NCBI GenBank assembly: GCA_032622095.1
Contig: CP136061.1
Span: 97,339,345-97,403,344 of the forward strand
Source: Siphonodentalium dalli
Taxonomy: Eukaryota > Mollusca > Scaphopoda > Gadilida > Siphonodentaliidae
Direction: 5' to 3'
Length of the DNA: 64,000 bases
Of this stretch, positions 49,305 through 60,305 are shown piece by piece. Under the pieces are notes generated by a model. That model ran no database searches. It worked only from the letters and a program-made list of their open reading frames with translations, and was not told the origin of the DNA. Within the stretch, counting starts at the first letter, position 1. Every line of letters begins with the position of its first letter. Made by a program: the position numbers and the translations under genes.

Positions 49305-49647
49305 CAACGACCACAGCGCCGTATGCATCAATAACACACACCCACTAAATTCACCAACGACCACAGCGCCGTATGCATCAATAACACACACCCACTAAAT
49401 TCATCAACGACCACAGCGCCGTATGCATCAATAACACACACCCACTAAATTCATCAACGACCACAGCGCCGTATGCATCAATAACACACACCCACTAAAT
49501 TCATCAACGACCACAGCGCCGTATGCATCAATAACACACACCCACTAAATTCATCAACGACCACAGCGCCGTATGCATCAATAACAAACACCCACTAAAT
49601 TCATCAACGACCACAGCGCCGTATGCATCAATAACACACACCCACTA
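49305..49647 (+). repeat. 50-bp minisatellite, left part (7 units)
   Basis: Units begin caacgaccacagcgccgtat at 49305, 49355, 49405, 49455, 49505, 49555 and 49605 and are nearly identical. The last is cut at cccacta by the insertion at 49648. Confidence 0.97.
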
Positions 49648-50878
49648 TAGAGCCCGAAGCCGCCATCGCACGCCGCCGCCGCCAGCCATATTGGCCACAA
49701 GCCGCCGCCAGCCATATTATCTCTGACGCCAGCCGCATGAACAAATCTCCGCCGCCGGAATTGTAAAATGGCTGAGCCGTGTGCATGGACTTATATGTTA
49801 ACTTAAAGGGGTACTGTACCCCAATTTCAATAAATTCCCAGTGACAATAGCGACCTAATATGAATATTATATTATAAAATAACTAATTTGAGTCGACGAT
49901 GTCTACTGAAAACGTTCCGGTTAACAGGCTATCGTAAAAGTAAAATGGAATTATTTAATATAAATTCATTTATGGTTGGAGTCATAAAATGGAGAATTAT
50001 GCCATTACGAGTTATCGTTCTTGAAATCGCATATGTTGCGTGTCTTTTATCGACGGCCATTCGCGAACATTATTGAGTTGCAAACAAAACATGTTACCTG
50101 CAAAAGAAGGCCCGTTATAACCGATTCGGTAAAAAAGGAGAAAGAAACAAGAGTCATAAAGCGTCAAGTATTTTATAGGGAGTGAGATTGTTCGATGGAA
50201 GAGATTGAATGCATCAATCGAAGCTGTGAGCAATGAACTTCCGGTTCTTCCTGCGACCGGCGTCTTCTCCGGTGAAGGTCAAAAACATGGCGCGTAGTTT
50301 GAAATCGTAATATTTTTGTTTCCAAGATCAATATTTTCTTCGCTAAATTAGGTTTATACGAAACTCATATAACACGAACACAATCTAACTTGAAAGTTAT
50401 TTCAATTGGAGTAAATAAAAAAATACTATCGAATTCAGCATTCAATGATGTATACATGTATATCGCAAGATGCCAGTGATGATAGCCGTCTGTAGTCGAC
50501 AGAAGTCCCAATGTAACTTATACCGATTTTATAGATGGGAAACTACATAGTACATCCCTGCCAGTCATTTACTGAGTCCTTAATTCGTGTATTTCGCCAT
50601 AATAGAAAAGCCCAACCCCAAAAGAATACGCGTGGTCTGGAATTATACGGGTTCAATACAAACGCCAATTAAAACAAGCGGGTGTCTATGACCGGGGATT
50701 AGGAAAATTTCTGAAACGAAATACGCTGAATAAAGCCTGAATTATAACGTCTCAGCCGGCTGAGCCGCCATATTTCGTCAGCCACGAACGTCGCGACTGA
50801 GCCGGCTTAGCTAGATAACCAGCCACGAAAATTGGTTCAGCCAGCCGTGAAAACTAGTTGTCGTGGCTTCGGGGTCTA
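49648..50878. mobile_element. hAT-like non-autonomous element inside the minisatellite
   Basis: The left TIR TAGAGCCCGAAGCC and right end GGCTTCGGGGTCTA are inverted with one mismatch. The 8-mer ACCCACTA flanks both sides (49640-49647 and 50879-50886); the uninterrupted 50-bp unit has it once, so it is a true 8-bp target duplication. An 8-bp duplication with a TAGAG-type terminus fits hAT. Both ends carry GCC-rich clusters (gccgccgcc; agccgg) and gccatatt motifs. The 1.2-kb interior contains no transposase; the longest frames are 60-75 residues without domains. Confidence 0.88.
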
Positions 50879-51150
50879 ACCCACTAAATTCATCAACGAC
50901 CACAGCGCCGTATGCATCAATAACACACACCCACTGAATTCATCAACGACCACAGCGCCGTATCCCCCAATAACACACACCCACTAAATTCATCAACGAC
51001 CACAGCGCCGTATGCATCAATAACACACACCCACTAAATTCATCAACGACCACAGCGCCGTATGCATCAATAACACACACCCACTAAATTCATCAACGAC
51101 TACAGCGCCGTATCCCCCAATAACACACACACCCACTACATTCATTTCAT
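50879..51150 (+). repeat. 50-bp minisatellite, right part (about 5 units)
   Basis: Continuation of the array at 49305. Two units carry 'cgtatcccccaataa' instead of 'cgtatgcatcaataa' (about 50960 and 51110). It ends with an extra 'ac' and cccactacattcatttc. Confidence 0.96.
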
Positions 51151-52457
51151 AAATATCAACGCTGCATCTCGTGTGGTAGACGTTTAATTTGAAGAAACGA
51201 ATACATTTTATTGTTAAAATTGTTCAATTGATGAGAAACAACGGACCCCAGTCTGATCTTGGAGATATGACAGTTCTACAAAGTTTATCAAATAATCTCG
51301 TAATGATGAAAGTGCTACGATGGACACCACAGTCGCCTCCTATACCTTTACGAAAACCTGGGGTCAATATCTGACAAATTCGTTTTCCGAATATTTCTAG
51401 CAAATTCATGGGATGCATATATAAGTGACGTATGGCAGTATATATATACTCATTTATCTGTTCATGTTTGTGAGACGATGGCAACAAATAGAAAGTGTTT
51501 GTACTGTATGCTTGACCCAGTTTTACGATCAATCAATCAATCCCATTGTTTATCTCATCCACCCATGGTCGTCAATAGAAGAGCTCCGACGGGGGTGTCC
51601 ACCTTGAAATTTCCAACAGCACCACCACCTTCGAACTAAACTCCACTGTTTGTGAAATAACATTTGCACCTCCCCCAACCTTGGGTTGTAATTATCCAAC
51701 TTAAACTTTCCAATTGTTGGAAATTTACAATATGGCGGCGCCTATAGCTTTGGAAAATGTTCAACTGATAGAAATTTCAGACCAGAATTTTGACTTTTGA
51801 CTAAATACTGAAATATATAGAAAAATATGCTACGGTTCGTCTCATAATAACAAATTGATCACTAATTATTGGTTGGAAAAGCAACCTATATTACAACTTA
51901 CATGTGCTGTAAATTTTTCCAAAAAATTTGTTATGCATCCATCCCAGATTTCACTGACAGAACTTATCAACAAATCTGTAGCCAATTAGCGGAGCGACTA
52001 TCAAAATGATATATGCAATTGGCACGCACGTGTACCTTTGATCGGTTGATACCTATCAACGTATATCGCACAGGTAGAAATTTAATTTGACGATGGGAAT
52101 CATTTAATTCCTACTGGAACATTCAATCGATGAGACCCAACTTGATATCTCTGAGATACGTCAGCAATACCTACTATATCTCGTGGTGGCAGAAGTTTAA
52201 TTTGAAGAGGAGAATCATTTGATTGCTGTCTCAACAGATCACACTTGCTATCGATGAGATCTGACTAGATATTTCTGAGATACGGCAGCTCTGTGATCAA
52301 AGCATCTAAAGCGCCAATCTCTCGGCTCGATCAATTCATAGCAGCTTTCAAAATTCACTTGGGATAGTTTATATTGTTCGTATCAAATGATGTTATCCAT
52401 CACTATAGTTAGGTAGCCAACGAAGAGCCATATCGTCCAATATCGTAGACTGGTTGA
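51151..52457. repeat. Intergenic DNA containing diverged copies of the 45340 host repeat
   Basis: gtagacgtttaatttgaag (51176), gtagaaatttaatttgacg (52075) and cagaagtttaatttgaag (52189), with 'tcaatcgatgagac' and 'gatatctctgagatacg' echoes at 52120-52160 and 52250-52275, indicate a degenerate dispersed repeat. No gene recognised. Confidence 0.5.
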
Positions 52458-52670
52458 ATGATTCTCATTTTCATGGGTTCACCCCGTAACACAAGCCATC
52501 CATCGCCGGCTATGTCGGTTCTAATCCCGATAAGAGCGGAACAAGAACGAGGATTCGATGACGAGTCAGTTGTCTATACTTATATGGTACCAACCACACG
52601 GCGACGCTATAACTGGATGTCGTCTAAAGATGTCAACAGCAAAGCTGTAACCTATGTTATTACTTCATAA
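52458..52670 (+). CDS. Possible terminal exon of an unknown gene
   Basis: The frame reads MILIFMGSPRNTSH..., then MSVLIPIRAEQERGFDDESV, VYTYMVPTTRRRYNWMS and ends SKAVTYVITS with TAA at 52668. Composition is protein-like and an AATAAA polyadenylation-type signal lies at 52691, 21 bp after the stop. An AG at 52494 could be a splice acceptor. No family recognised, and no partner exon identified. Chance is a serious alternative. Confidence 0.2.
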   Translation: MILIFMGSPRNTSHPSPAMSVLIPIRAEQERGFDDESVVYTYMVPTTRRRYNWMSSKDVNSKAVTYVITS

Positions 52671-52839
52671 TGTGTTTCCTTTCATTTAATAATAAATTAT
52701 GTATTATTATAATTATGGTGTGTGCCGAATGTGTATTTCCTTGTTAACAGTTCTGTTGTTTACAACGATCGTGAACTCTCTGCTATATTTTAACGGAACG
52801 TGCTCACTCCAAGCTCGCGCATTTGTAAGAGTTTTATCC

Positions 52840-53271
52840 TCAACCCTTTCAGTGCCAGGTCCGATTTTTCTATCAACCCATATACCCTGTGCCAATGCAT
52901 TCTCTTATATATGCGAGTCGACCATAGCTAGGTCGCTTCGCATATATAAGAGAATGCATTGGCCTAACAATTTTTCATCATTTATTATTATTTTTTACAA
53001 TTTTTTACAATTTTAATAATTTTTTCTTATATTCTTTAACAGACTTATTTAATTGGTTTAGTGCCAGGGAATCTTACGTTTTTCATGGGCATCAAAATTA
53101 TTACTATGAATACTTGGTGATAGTTTTGAGTTATAACATGCCCCTAAGGTGTTATCCAGTTTGTTTTTAAATTCGCTGTAGCATGCTTAAGCATACCCAA
53201 AAAAATCTAAAAAACAAATTTTTGTAGGGCCAATTTTACAGACCGTAAATTACTGGCACTGAAAAAGTTAA
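52840..53271. mobile_element. Second piggyBac-like MITE family with one shared hairpin
   Basis: The left end is TCAA-CCCTTTCAGTGCCAG (TTAA with one change), the right end CTGGCACTGAAAAAG-TTAA. Internally it contains one hairpin starting GCCAATGCATTCTCTTATAT (about 52891-52963) as in copies A-C, followed by a related AT-rich spacer, but the second hairpin is absent and the right half differs. It is therefore a distinct family or a recombinant with the TTAACCCTTTACCC family. Confidence 0.75.
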
Positions 53272-53284
53272 CTATCTGAAACAT

Positions 53285-53396
53285 GCTCCATTCGGATGCC
53301 TTTATTCAGCGTCGGAGGGGGCTGCGATCCTACATAAATGTGTATGTGGCCCCTTTGTGCGTTAGGAGCCTGTGGGGCCTTTGTGAGAATCATACT
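53285..53396. repeat. GGCCCC-type dispersed repeat, second copy
   Basis: ttattcagcgtcggaggggg, then gtggcccctttgtgcgtta and ggcctttgtgagaatca match the order of motifs at 22190-22290. Confidence 0.55.
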
Positions 53397-53430
53397 CTTT
53401 TATATATAGATAATATTGATTATGCTAATT

Positions 53431-53696
53431 CAATATATCCTCGTACAAATTACAAATAGGTTCATAGCTATAATCATTGACATTGGTTCATATTGGACAT
53501 TTGATTCTGGAATATAAGCCCATGGTGGACTTGTATACCGTTTTTCTGTTGGATGGCGTTGGCCACAGTGAAAACACATAATATAAATAGCGTACATCTG
53601 GACTCCAAATAGGTGCATATTGATCATAAATATTCACATTTATTTGGTTATGGAATAGGCCCACAGTGAGCTTATTTTTGTTTTTGTTAAAGGTAC
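53431..53696 (+). mobile_element. 'CAACATATCC' element family, copy f (truncated)
   Basis: Left end CAATATATCCTCGTAC; core ggcgttggccacagtgaaaa then cgtacatctgg at 53550-53605. The right terminus is not found; the copy runs into TTAA-MITE copy 5, which may have inserted in it or joined at its end. Confidence 0.6.
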
Positions 53697-54162
53697 TCAA
53701 TCCGTAAAGAGGTCCCCATCTCAACAGATTCCAACAACAACAATCCGATCAGAGGGTCCTATATTACTATTTCTTTGGCTTTGGGTGTAAAAAATATTTG
53801 ATTCGAGTCGAGGAACCCATCAAACAAAGCTCTTAGTTATTAGATATTGATTTTTGAAATTTGTTATGTTCTCGAGATGAGTACTAATAACTGCCGTAAT
53901 CTGCTATGGATGTGTACTCCAAATCTATTCAAACAGACAAGAATGGATAACTCTAAAATCAAGTGGTAATTTTAACGGAATTTTGACTGAGTTCTGGGCC
54001 AGATAGTATTCCCGATAATGAAAAATAATAGATTTCTAAAATCGATATCTAACAAATCTGAGCTTTGATGGGTGACTTCCTCGACTCGAATCAAATATTT
54101 TTGACCCCCGAAGCCATTGAAATAGTAATTGAGAGGAGTTTTATCGGATTGAGTACCTTTAA
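53697..54162. mobile_element. TTAA-MITE copy 5
   Basis: TTAA-AGGTACTCAATCC to GGATTGAGTACCT-TTAA. Left arm matches copy 3 (ccatctcaacagattccaac), right arm matches copy 3 right arm closely (gataatgaaaaataatagat), so copies 3 and 5 belong to one subfamily. Confidence 0.92.
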
Positions 54163-54214
54163 ACTAAATTTTTTTAATCAAAATTCTGAAAAACTAACGC
54201 CGGTATATAACCTC

Positions 54215-54335
54215 CGCCAAGGTACCCAGAGTCACCACACCAAATTTGGTTGAAATCGGACCAGCAGTCTTGGAGAAAAATGCGCACAGACAGACGGACG
54301 GACATGCATACATATCCTTCTATTTTATATATCTA
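54215..54335 (+). mobile_element. RTE/SINE-like 3' tail fragment
   Basis: caccaaatttggttgaaatc, ggaccagcagtcttggagaa and acagacagacggacggac. This phrase order is typical of 3' tails of RTE-type LINEs and mobilised SINEs in invertebrates. The body of the element is not recognisable upstream. Confidence 0.6.
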
Positions 54336-56553
54336 GATTAATGCAAAGTTAATTGCATGCATCTATACTTTGTATTGTCATATTGTCAACAATATATATA
54401 GGCTGCGTATAGTGCACACAGGGCAGGTATTTTTCTATATAATAACATACTATATATTGGAAGTGGCAAACAAAAGCAATCTTAAGTAAAATGTGCACGC
54501 AACTGCATGCACCATTCACCAAAACTAAAGACGCTACAAACGCTAGATTACTTTAGAGAGTGAATGAATACGGGTCTGTTAAAGATGAAGACTTCGTAAG
54601 AATCATAACATACGCCAATGGAGTCTGTATTTGCTGCGCTTTCTCTCTAAGCAGCTCCCTGAATGTCATTAACTTTACGGGTTCGTGGCATGCGCTAGCT
54701 GATACTTATTAACAGACCTCTTCCACTTAATTATCGGGCAATTTTACAGACCTTCAAAGTACATTATAATTCGCGTAAGGCGTTGTAAATCATTTTTCAC
54801 TCTATGGCTGGATATTTTAGTATTAGTATGCAAGCGATGATTTACTTCAACCTGTGTTGCTTTAACCCTCCTTATACTAAATACTCATTGATGAGTAGTT
54901 ATCCCAAGGAAATGTTCGGATATTAAGTTCAATAAACAGGTCATTTGTTGAACTTATTATCTGAACATTTCCCAATAATGAATATGAATCATTATGTACT
55001 TGTTTATATTTTTGTATGTATGTTGTCTGCTTTTGTATTACTTGAACACCCCTCCAAATTAATAATAAACCCTTCAAATATATTCTTGTATAACTGAGTC
55101 GCGCGGAGAATCCATTTAGTATAGGTTTAAATTTTCACTGTACAACTGACAGCTCCGCAATACGATCATATAGTTACTAAAAGCAACGACCGCGTTGTGA
55201 AACCATCAACCAATCCGTAGTTACGATGAACCAACCGATACAGGCACCCACAAACAATCCACAAAATGTAACCCTAAATGTCTATACTACATGTAAATGG
55301 AATCTCCCATTCAGTTATAAAAGTATACATTGCAAAGGCCTATTATTCATTTGGAGCGGTGTTCATGTAATACAATTAGCTTGAATCCAGCACTGGTTTG
55401 TCATTTGATCTGACCGTAACAAGGTGTTTTTTTTATTCTCTAAAGCACGTCTTCATTTCCAATTGTGGGATATATTTCGTTAACAATCCTAACCTCACGT
55501 GTTGTTGCGATTTAATATAAATCGCTATCTAATCGTGCATCTCGATTAAGTATCTTTCGCTATCCAATCGTATGCGTATCTTGGCTGGATTATATCACAA
55601 ACTGTCAGTTAGACCAAGACACCCCCAATTTTGGACATTTACAAATGATCATTCTCCAGCTGCTGATTACAGATGTTATTAAAAGTAGATTTGGCCAACA
55701 TGCCATTCGTGCACAATCTCATAATTAGCAACCTATACTCAAAAAAAAAAACCCACACATGCACTATTAACACTAGATACTATATAGTAATGCACCCACC
55801 CGTCATGTAAAATCGATTGAATTTCATTCCCACATCTCATATATTATACTCATGGTAGTGTTGTCGCATCAAGGGACCTGTGATCGCATGCATAAATACG
55901 AGCAGACTACAACGTTGAAGACGCTGGTTTATGTAACTTGAAAACAGATATATAGGGCCTGTTGAAGCGTGGGTTACAATATGCTGGTTCACTTAAATTT
56001 TGAACAGGAAAATTAAAATAAGAATATAGGAAACAGTATCCACGTCCAACATCGTTAAATTGTCTGTTTTTATTTTCAGGACAGAGCAGACTGAGAAAAT
56101 ATTGGATAAATTCAACAGCACCACATGTCAGAGAATATGTAGTATAAAGACGTAGTGTATTCGGCTGGTTCTATACATATCTCAATATATTCATTATCTA
56201 GTCATACGTGACGAACCATACGGCAAGAGAAATCGAAAAAAAATGTTACAAGATTCGATCTCGTTAGCGTTAACCGTTATGTGATTCCAGCGAACTAATG
56301 AATGAAGAAAATACCACGGATTCTTGGAGAGATAAATTAACCAGCGGTTTTTATCTCCCCTGTAACAGACTTCTGGCATTCACTATTCAACGGACATGGA
56401 GATGGTTATGAACCGAGCGGAAACTATCTCGATTTAATTTGTTTCCAAAGCCAATATAGTTCCATTTAGATTATCGACACGTTATAATGGAGGGGACTAT
56501 ATTTTGGCGCGGACTGAGGCGATGACTGTGATTGAGTGCTGGGGATTTTGACA
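54336..56553. other. Intergenic DNA with dispersed repeat at 54945-55080
   Basis: tttgttgaacttattatctg through cccctccaaattaat resembles 17684-17775. No gene recognised in the rest; short frames lack domains. Confidence 0.45.
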
Positions 56554-56614
56554 ATGGGCCAGGAAATATCTACTTTTGATTACGGACCCAGTCAGTATGA
56601 CACAGATCTCAAGA
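56554..56614 (+). CDS. Candidate first coding exon of an unknown host gene
   Basis: ATG at 56554 has a favourable context (acaATGG) and is preceded by an in-frame TGA (about 56533). It reads MGQEISTFDYGPSQYDTDLK and then meets a strong donor, AAGA|GTAAGTAT at 56615. A Gly at position 2 would allow N-myristoylation if it is real. The exon is phase 1 and is compatible with the acceptor at 58405. Supported only by signals and reading frame; gene-finding from single short exons is error-prone. Confidence 0.3.
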
Positions 56615-58405
56615 GTAAGTATCATCGCATCACACTGTGGTTAATCATAGAGGACAATTGTGATTTGTAATCATAGTGCGGTCATAGAGGAGTTGATAAG
56701 CGAAAACCACATAACATGCACGTATTATGCAATGGTGCATGGCTTACTACTACAAATACTATAAATACTATATTACTACAAATACTATAAATTAGTAAAT
56801 ACCACAAGTTGGTACCCGATGCTGAACATCAGAATAAATTAAAAACATGACAGCATATACGTGTACATGTAGCACATCCATTTATAGCAAAAAACATATG
56901 TCCATAATGAGCCATGTACACCCATAGCGATTACACTGGTGGCTTTTGCGGGTATAGAGCCAACCAATAGATATACTTGGCATATATAAACTTGATTGTG
57001 CGCCTTTCGTGAAAATAATGCTGCTCCATGTGACACCAAAAGGTTTTAGTGTCGAGGCCCCCCATATATACACCCCACTTAAAACGCTATTGAATACGTA
57101 GAACATGTCTTGGGGTTGACTATATAGGCGAGCATATATGTGGTGGACAGTTGGTGGGTATAGTTCACAACGCAAATCGGACTGAACTACAATGTATAGC
57201 AACCCACTGGGCATTATAACCGCGTACAGTCAACGACAAGGCATGGTTTATAATTCAATATATTTATTATGTTTCACCGAACAATTCGAACTCGTAACTT
57301 GCATAATATAAACTGTACCACACGAGCACAAACTCCTGGACTGTCCAACGTCCATTCATGAGAAGTTAATGGAAATAAAGTAAAACTCGTTTTATTGAGA
57401 ACAAATATGGGTATCACCATGACGATAGACAGTTTAAGAGAACCATATACAGAACGTATGTAGTTGTCGCAAAAATGCCATGAACGTTAAACAATATACA
57501 ATGGCGGTGTATATGCCTTTAAATACGAACGTTTTGTATAACAGCACATTGGGACAATTGCAGAACACAAACAAAAACATATATACTTGTATGTACAACT
57601 GGTCTTCGGATGACAGCCCATATGGTGGATTTAGGCATATCGTAGAGTGGTTGAGAAGAAAATTATATAACATGTACACATGTCTTCTTGTACAATGATT
57701 ATAATGTTTACTACTGTAAACACCAATGTTGTTTGGAATCACTTAATCACAAAACATGGGTGATAAGTGTGATTGCACAATGTTGTCAACATGAAAAGAT
57801 ACATTTATAATGGAACTATATTTTTTCATGAAGGTGTCTTAACTTCCACTTTTGTTGTGATCAATATTTTGGAAATCAATTTTGTTTAACCCTAGGCGTT
57901 TCGATATCGTTTTCCTTGCTAAAATGTGAGTCTGTGATTAAAAAACAGTATCTCAAATTCGTCGCAATTCAAAGCTCGGTTCGAATCGAATTTATTGCAC
58001 CCGGTTAATAAATTTCGTATAGAATTGCGACTCACTAGAAATCCTCTATCTATGTCACTGCGTTGTGGCTGTGTGGGTATAGTCGTAGTATGTAGCCTAC
58101 CATATAGTATATACTTGCCTGCATATAAGCAGGAGTATATGATGTACAACATGTACAACCTTAAGACAAAATCAACTACACGATAAGTATGCTATTTTAA
58201 GACCCCACCCTACCGAATGCGGTGGGGCACAATTTACGAAACACTATATTGTCAATACCGCTTCACCATATTGAGAACATCAATATTATTATAGCATATA
58301 TACATGTAGCAGTATAAATAAACACATGAATTAAAATATTTCCTCCTTTCCCCGATGGAAACATTCACCATTCCATTCTCTGTTGTGTATTTGTTGTGAT
58401 TTCAG
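56615..58405. other. Possible intron; otherwise unannotated DNA
   Basis: Lies between the candidate exons. Open frames at 56839-57214 and 57434-57742 show no domain. A short tandem duplication of 'tactacaaatactataaat' is at 56749-56793. Confidence 0.3.
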
Positions 58406-58503
58406 CTTCTAGTGTGGACGTTGTCGTTTTAAAACAGAAATATTTCAAACTTTCGGTGAAACTGGGATTCAAATGGCCATGGTTGAAAAATATCAAACCG
58501 TAA
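58406..58503 (+). CDS. Candidate second exon joined to 56554-56614
   Basis: A pyrimidine-rich tract ends in tgatttcag at 58405. Joining phase-1 exon 1 gives a Thr codon, then SSVDVVVLKQKYFKLSV and KLGFKWPWLKNIKP before TAA at 58501-58503. A GTAAGG at 58500 could instead be a donor (exon end 58499), making this an internal exon. I do not recognise the protein. Confidence 0.25.
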
Positions 58504-58814
58504 GGGAATTGAGTTGGAAATTTCTAACCAGTTGAAAATTTAAGTTCCCAAGTCTTTGAGTTGGTAATTTTGATTTACTGGTGAGGGGGCAGATGGCCAT
58601 CCCTAACTGCAAAGATCTTCTATATATAGGCATATACCTTGTCCCGTTCTTAGACTCCGGCGCTCCCACACATTGCTGAAGTGACAGGGCTATACAGGAT
58701 TTCTTATCCGGGGTTATCCAATAAAAGTGAACATGATTTTCAAGCGGACAGTAATGGACTTATAATGACGACCATTAAAACTTTTCAACCAATGCTTGGT
58801 TGGAAATTCGGAGG

Positions 58815-59266
58815 CGGATATCCCCAAATCAAGTGCCTCAAACCATGTCCTTGTTAGAGTTTTTTTTCTGCAATAGTCACTTGTATATACGTATGACTAA
58901 TTCAAATATCTCAGCTTCAATGATAGACACTCTATGGTCATGTCGGCTGCATGTTCCAATATAGTTAACGATACCTAATCCTATTTTACTATTTCTTCGG
59001 ATTTAGTTTGAGTTCAGGAACCCACCAATCAAAGCCCAGAGTAATCAGATTTCGAGTTTTGAAGTCTGTTATTTTTCACCACCTCGAATATTTGCCAGGC
59101 CGCCAAATATTCGACGAATGCCGACCGACATACTCTCGGTACCAAATTGCGAACAAAGTGTTGATATATAACACCTTTTGGGCAATTTTATACTATAGAG
59201 GCAGTGGTTAGCATTATTTTTTTGGCAATTAATCGATTCGAATAACTGCAGCGGCATTTCAAGGAA

Positions 59267-59297
<31 letters not shown>

Positions 59298-59540
59298 GGA
59301 ATCTGATGTAATGGGGCCCATCGTATCGGATTGTGTACCATTCAACGCACTAATTATAAACCGATTTATCCCCCAAATCAAGGGCATCAAAACATGGCCT
59401 TGTTAGCGTTTGTCTGCAATAGCCACATGTATACGTAGTCTCATTCAAATAGCTCAACTGCACTATTATCGCCACAACAACCCATTAGAGAACACCTGGC
59501 GATAGACACTCTATGAGAATGTAGGTTCCAATATAGTTAA
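58815..59540. repeat. Tandem host duplication interrupted by TTAA-MITE copy 6
   Basis: ccccaaatcaagtgcctcaa ... atgttccaatatagTTAA (58815-58978) is repeated as ccccaaatcaagggcatcaa ... aggttccaatatagTTAA (59371-59540). The second unit contains an uninterrupted TTAA-acacactaattaataaccg where the first has the MITE. Confidence 0.85.
58975..59345. mobile_element. TTAA-MITE copy 6 (old) with (GTT)n expansion
   Basis: Left TTAA-CGATACCTAATCC and right GGATTGTGTACCAT-TCAA are decayed ends; interior matches the family (tactatttcttcggatt; aacccaccaatcaaagccca). A GTT run at 59268-59298 has grown from the family's short CAACAACAA motif. Shorter than other copies. Confidence 0.82.
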
Positions 59541-59790
59541 ACACACTAATTAATAACCGATTGTTCGGTGACTCTTTCTGGCATGGGTTCCAAGTAGTGC
59601 GCACCTTAGTCATTGTGTCTACAAAACCCACCACTGCCACCAGACTGGTTTTGAAGGAACAGCGCGAGGATCGTTCAAGATAACAATGTCGCCTTGAAGT
59701 GTTTTCGTTCGAACTTTTACATTTCGAGATAAGTTTTGGCGCCTGTTGCTTTTTGGAATCTTATACTATAAATTGGTGAGTAGCCATGGT

Positions 59791-60297
59791 CGGTGTGACT
59801 AAACACCACCGGACCGCCCCTGTGGTGTCACTGCGATTTTAGTGGCCATAACAGTGTGTGTGTGTCATGGAAGCCCGCCCACGCACGGACGTGGGTCGCG
59901 GTCACACATAAGTGCCGCCCCTCAAGTTATGGGTTAATGGCACATTAATCGAACACATTTAGTCAATATTGCAACTCCTGCAAGTTGGGGTTTGTGGCGA
60001 CACTTCTGTGTTGCCGCAACCCCCGTCCGTGCGCGGATGTGTTTCTATGACACCCCACAATGTTCTGGCCACTAAAGTGCACCTGCATGGACACCACAGG
60101 GGCGGGCCTGGCTATTAGCTTTTTTCGCGGCAAACATATTCTGCGATGGCGGTATTTCGAGGGTTACTAGCGGCACTTATGTGTTACCGCGACCCCGTCC
60201 GTGCGTGGGTGAGTTTCAATGACACGCATTGTTATGGCAACTAAAATCACCACTATAGTCACCGCGGGGCGGGTCCCGGCGATGTTTAGTCACAACC
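59791..60297. mobile_element. GC-rich TIR element with 8-bp target duplication
   Basis: GCCATGGT flanks both sides (59783-59790 and 60298-60305). TIRs share GTGTGACTAAACA / TGTTTAGTCACAAC. The left arm (about 125 bp, ctgtggtgtcactgcgattt, gcacggacgtgggtcgcggt) is inverted in the right arm; a third copy of the arm, in the right-arm orientation, lies at 59985-60115. Two of three arms can pair as a long hairpin. The GC content contrasts with the AT-rich surroundings. The 8-bp duplication fits hAT-like or similar superfamilies. No ORF. Confidence 0.85.
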
Positions 60298-60305
60298 GCC
60301 ATGGT

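Noticed and set aside
57434-57742. 102-residue minus-strand ORF and overlapping plus-strand ORF 57480-57698
   Set aside because: Overlapping open frames on both strands with no recognisable domain or signals; likely random.
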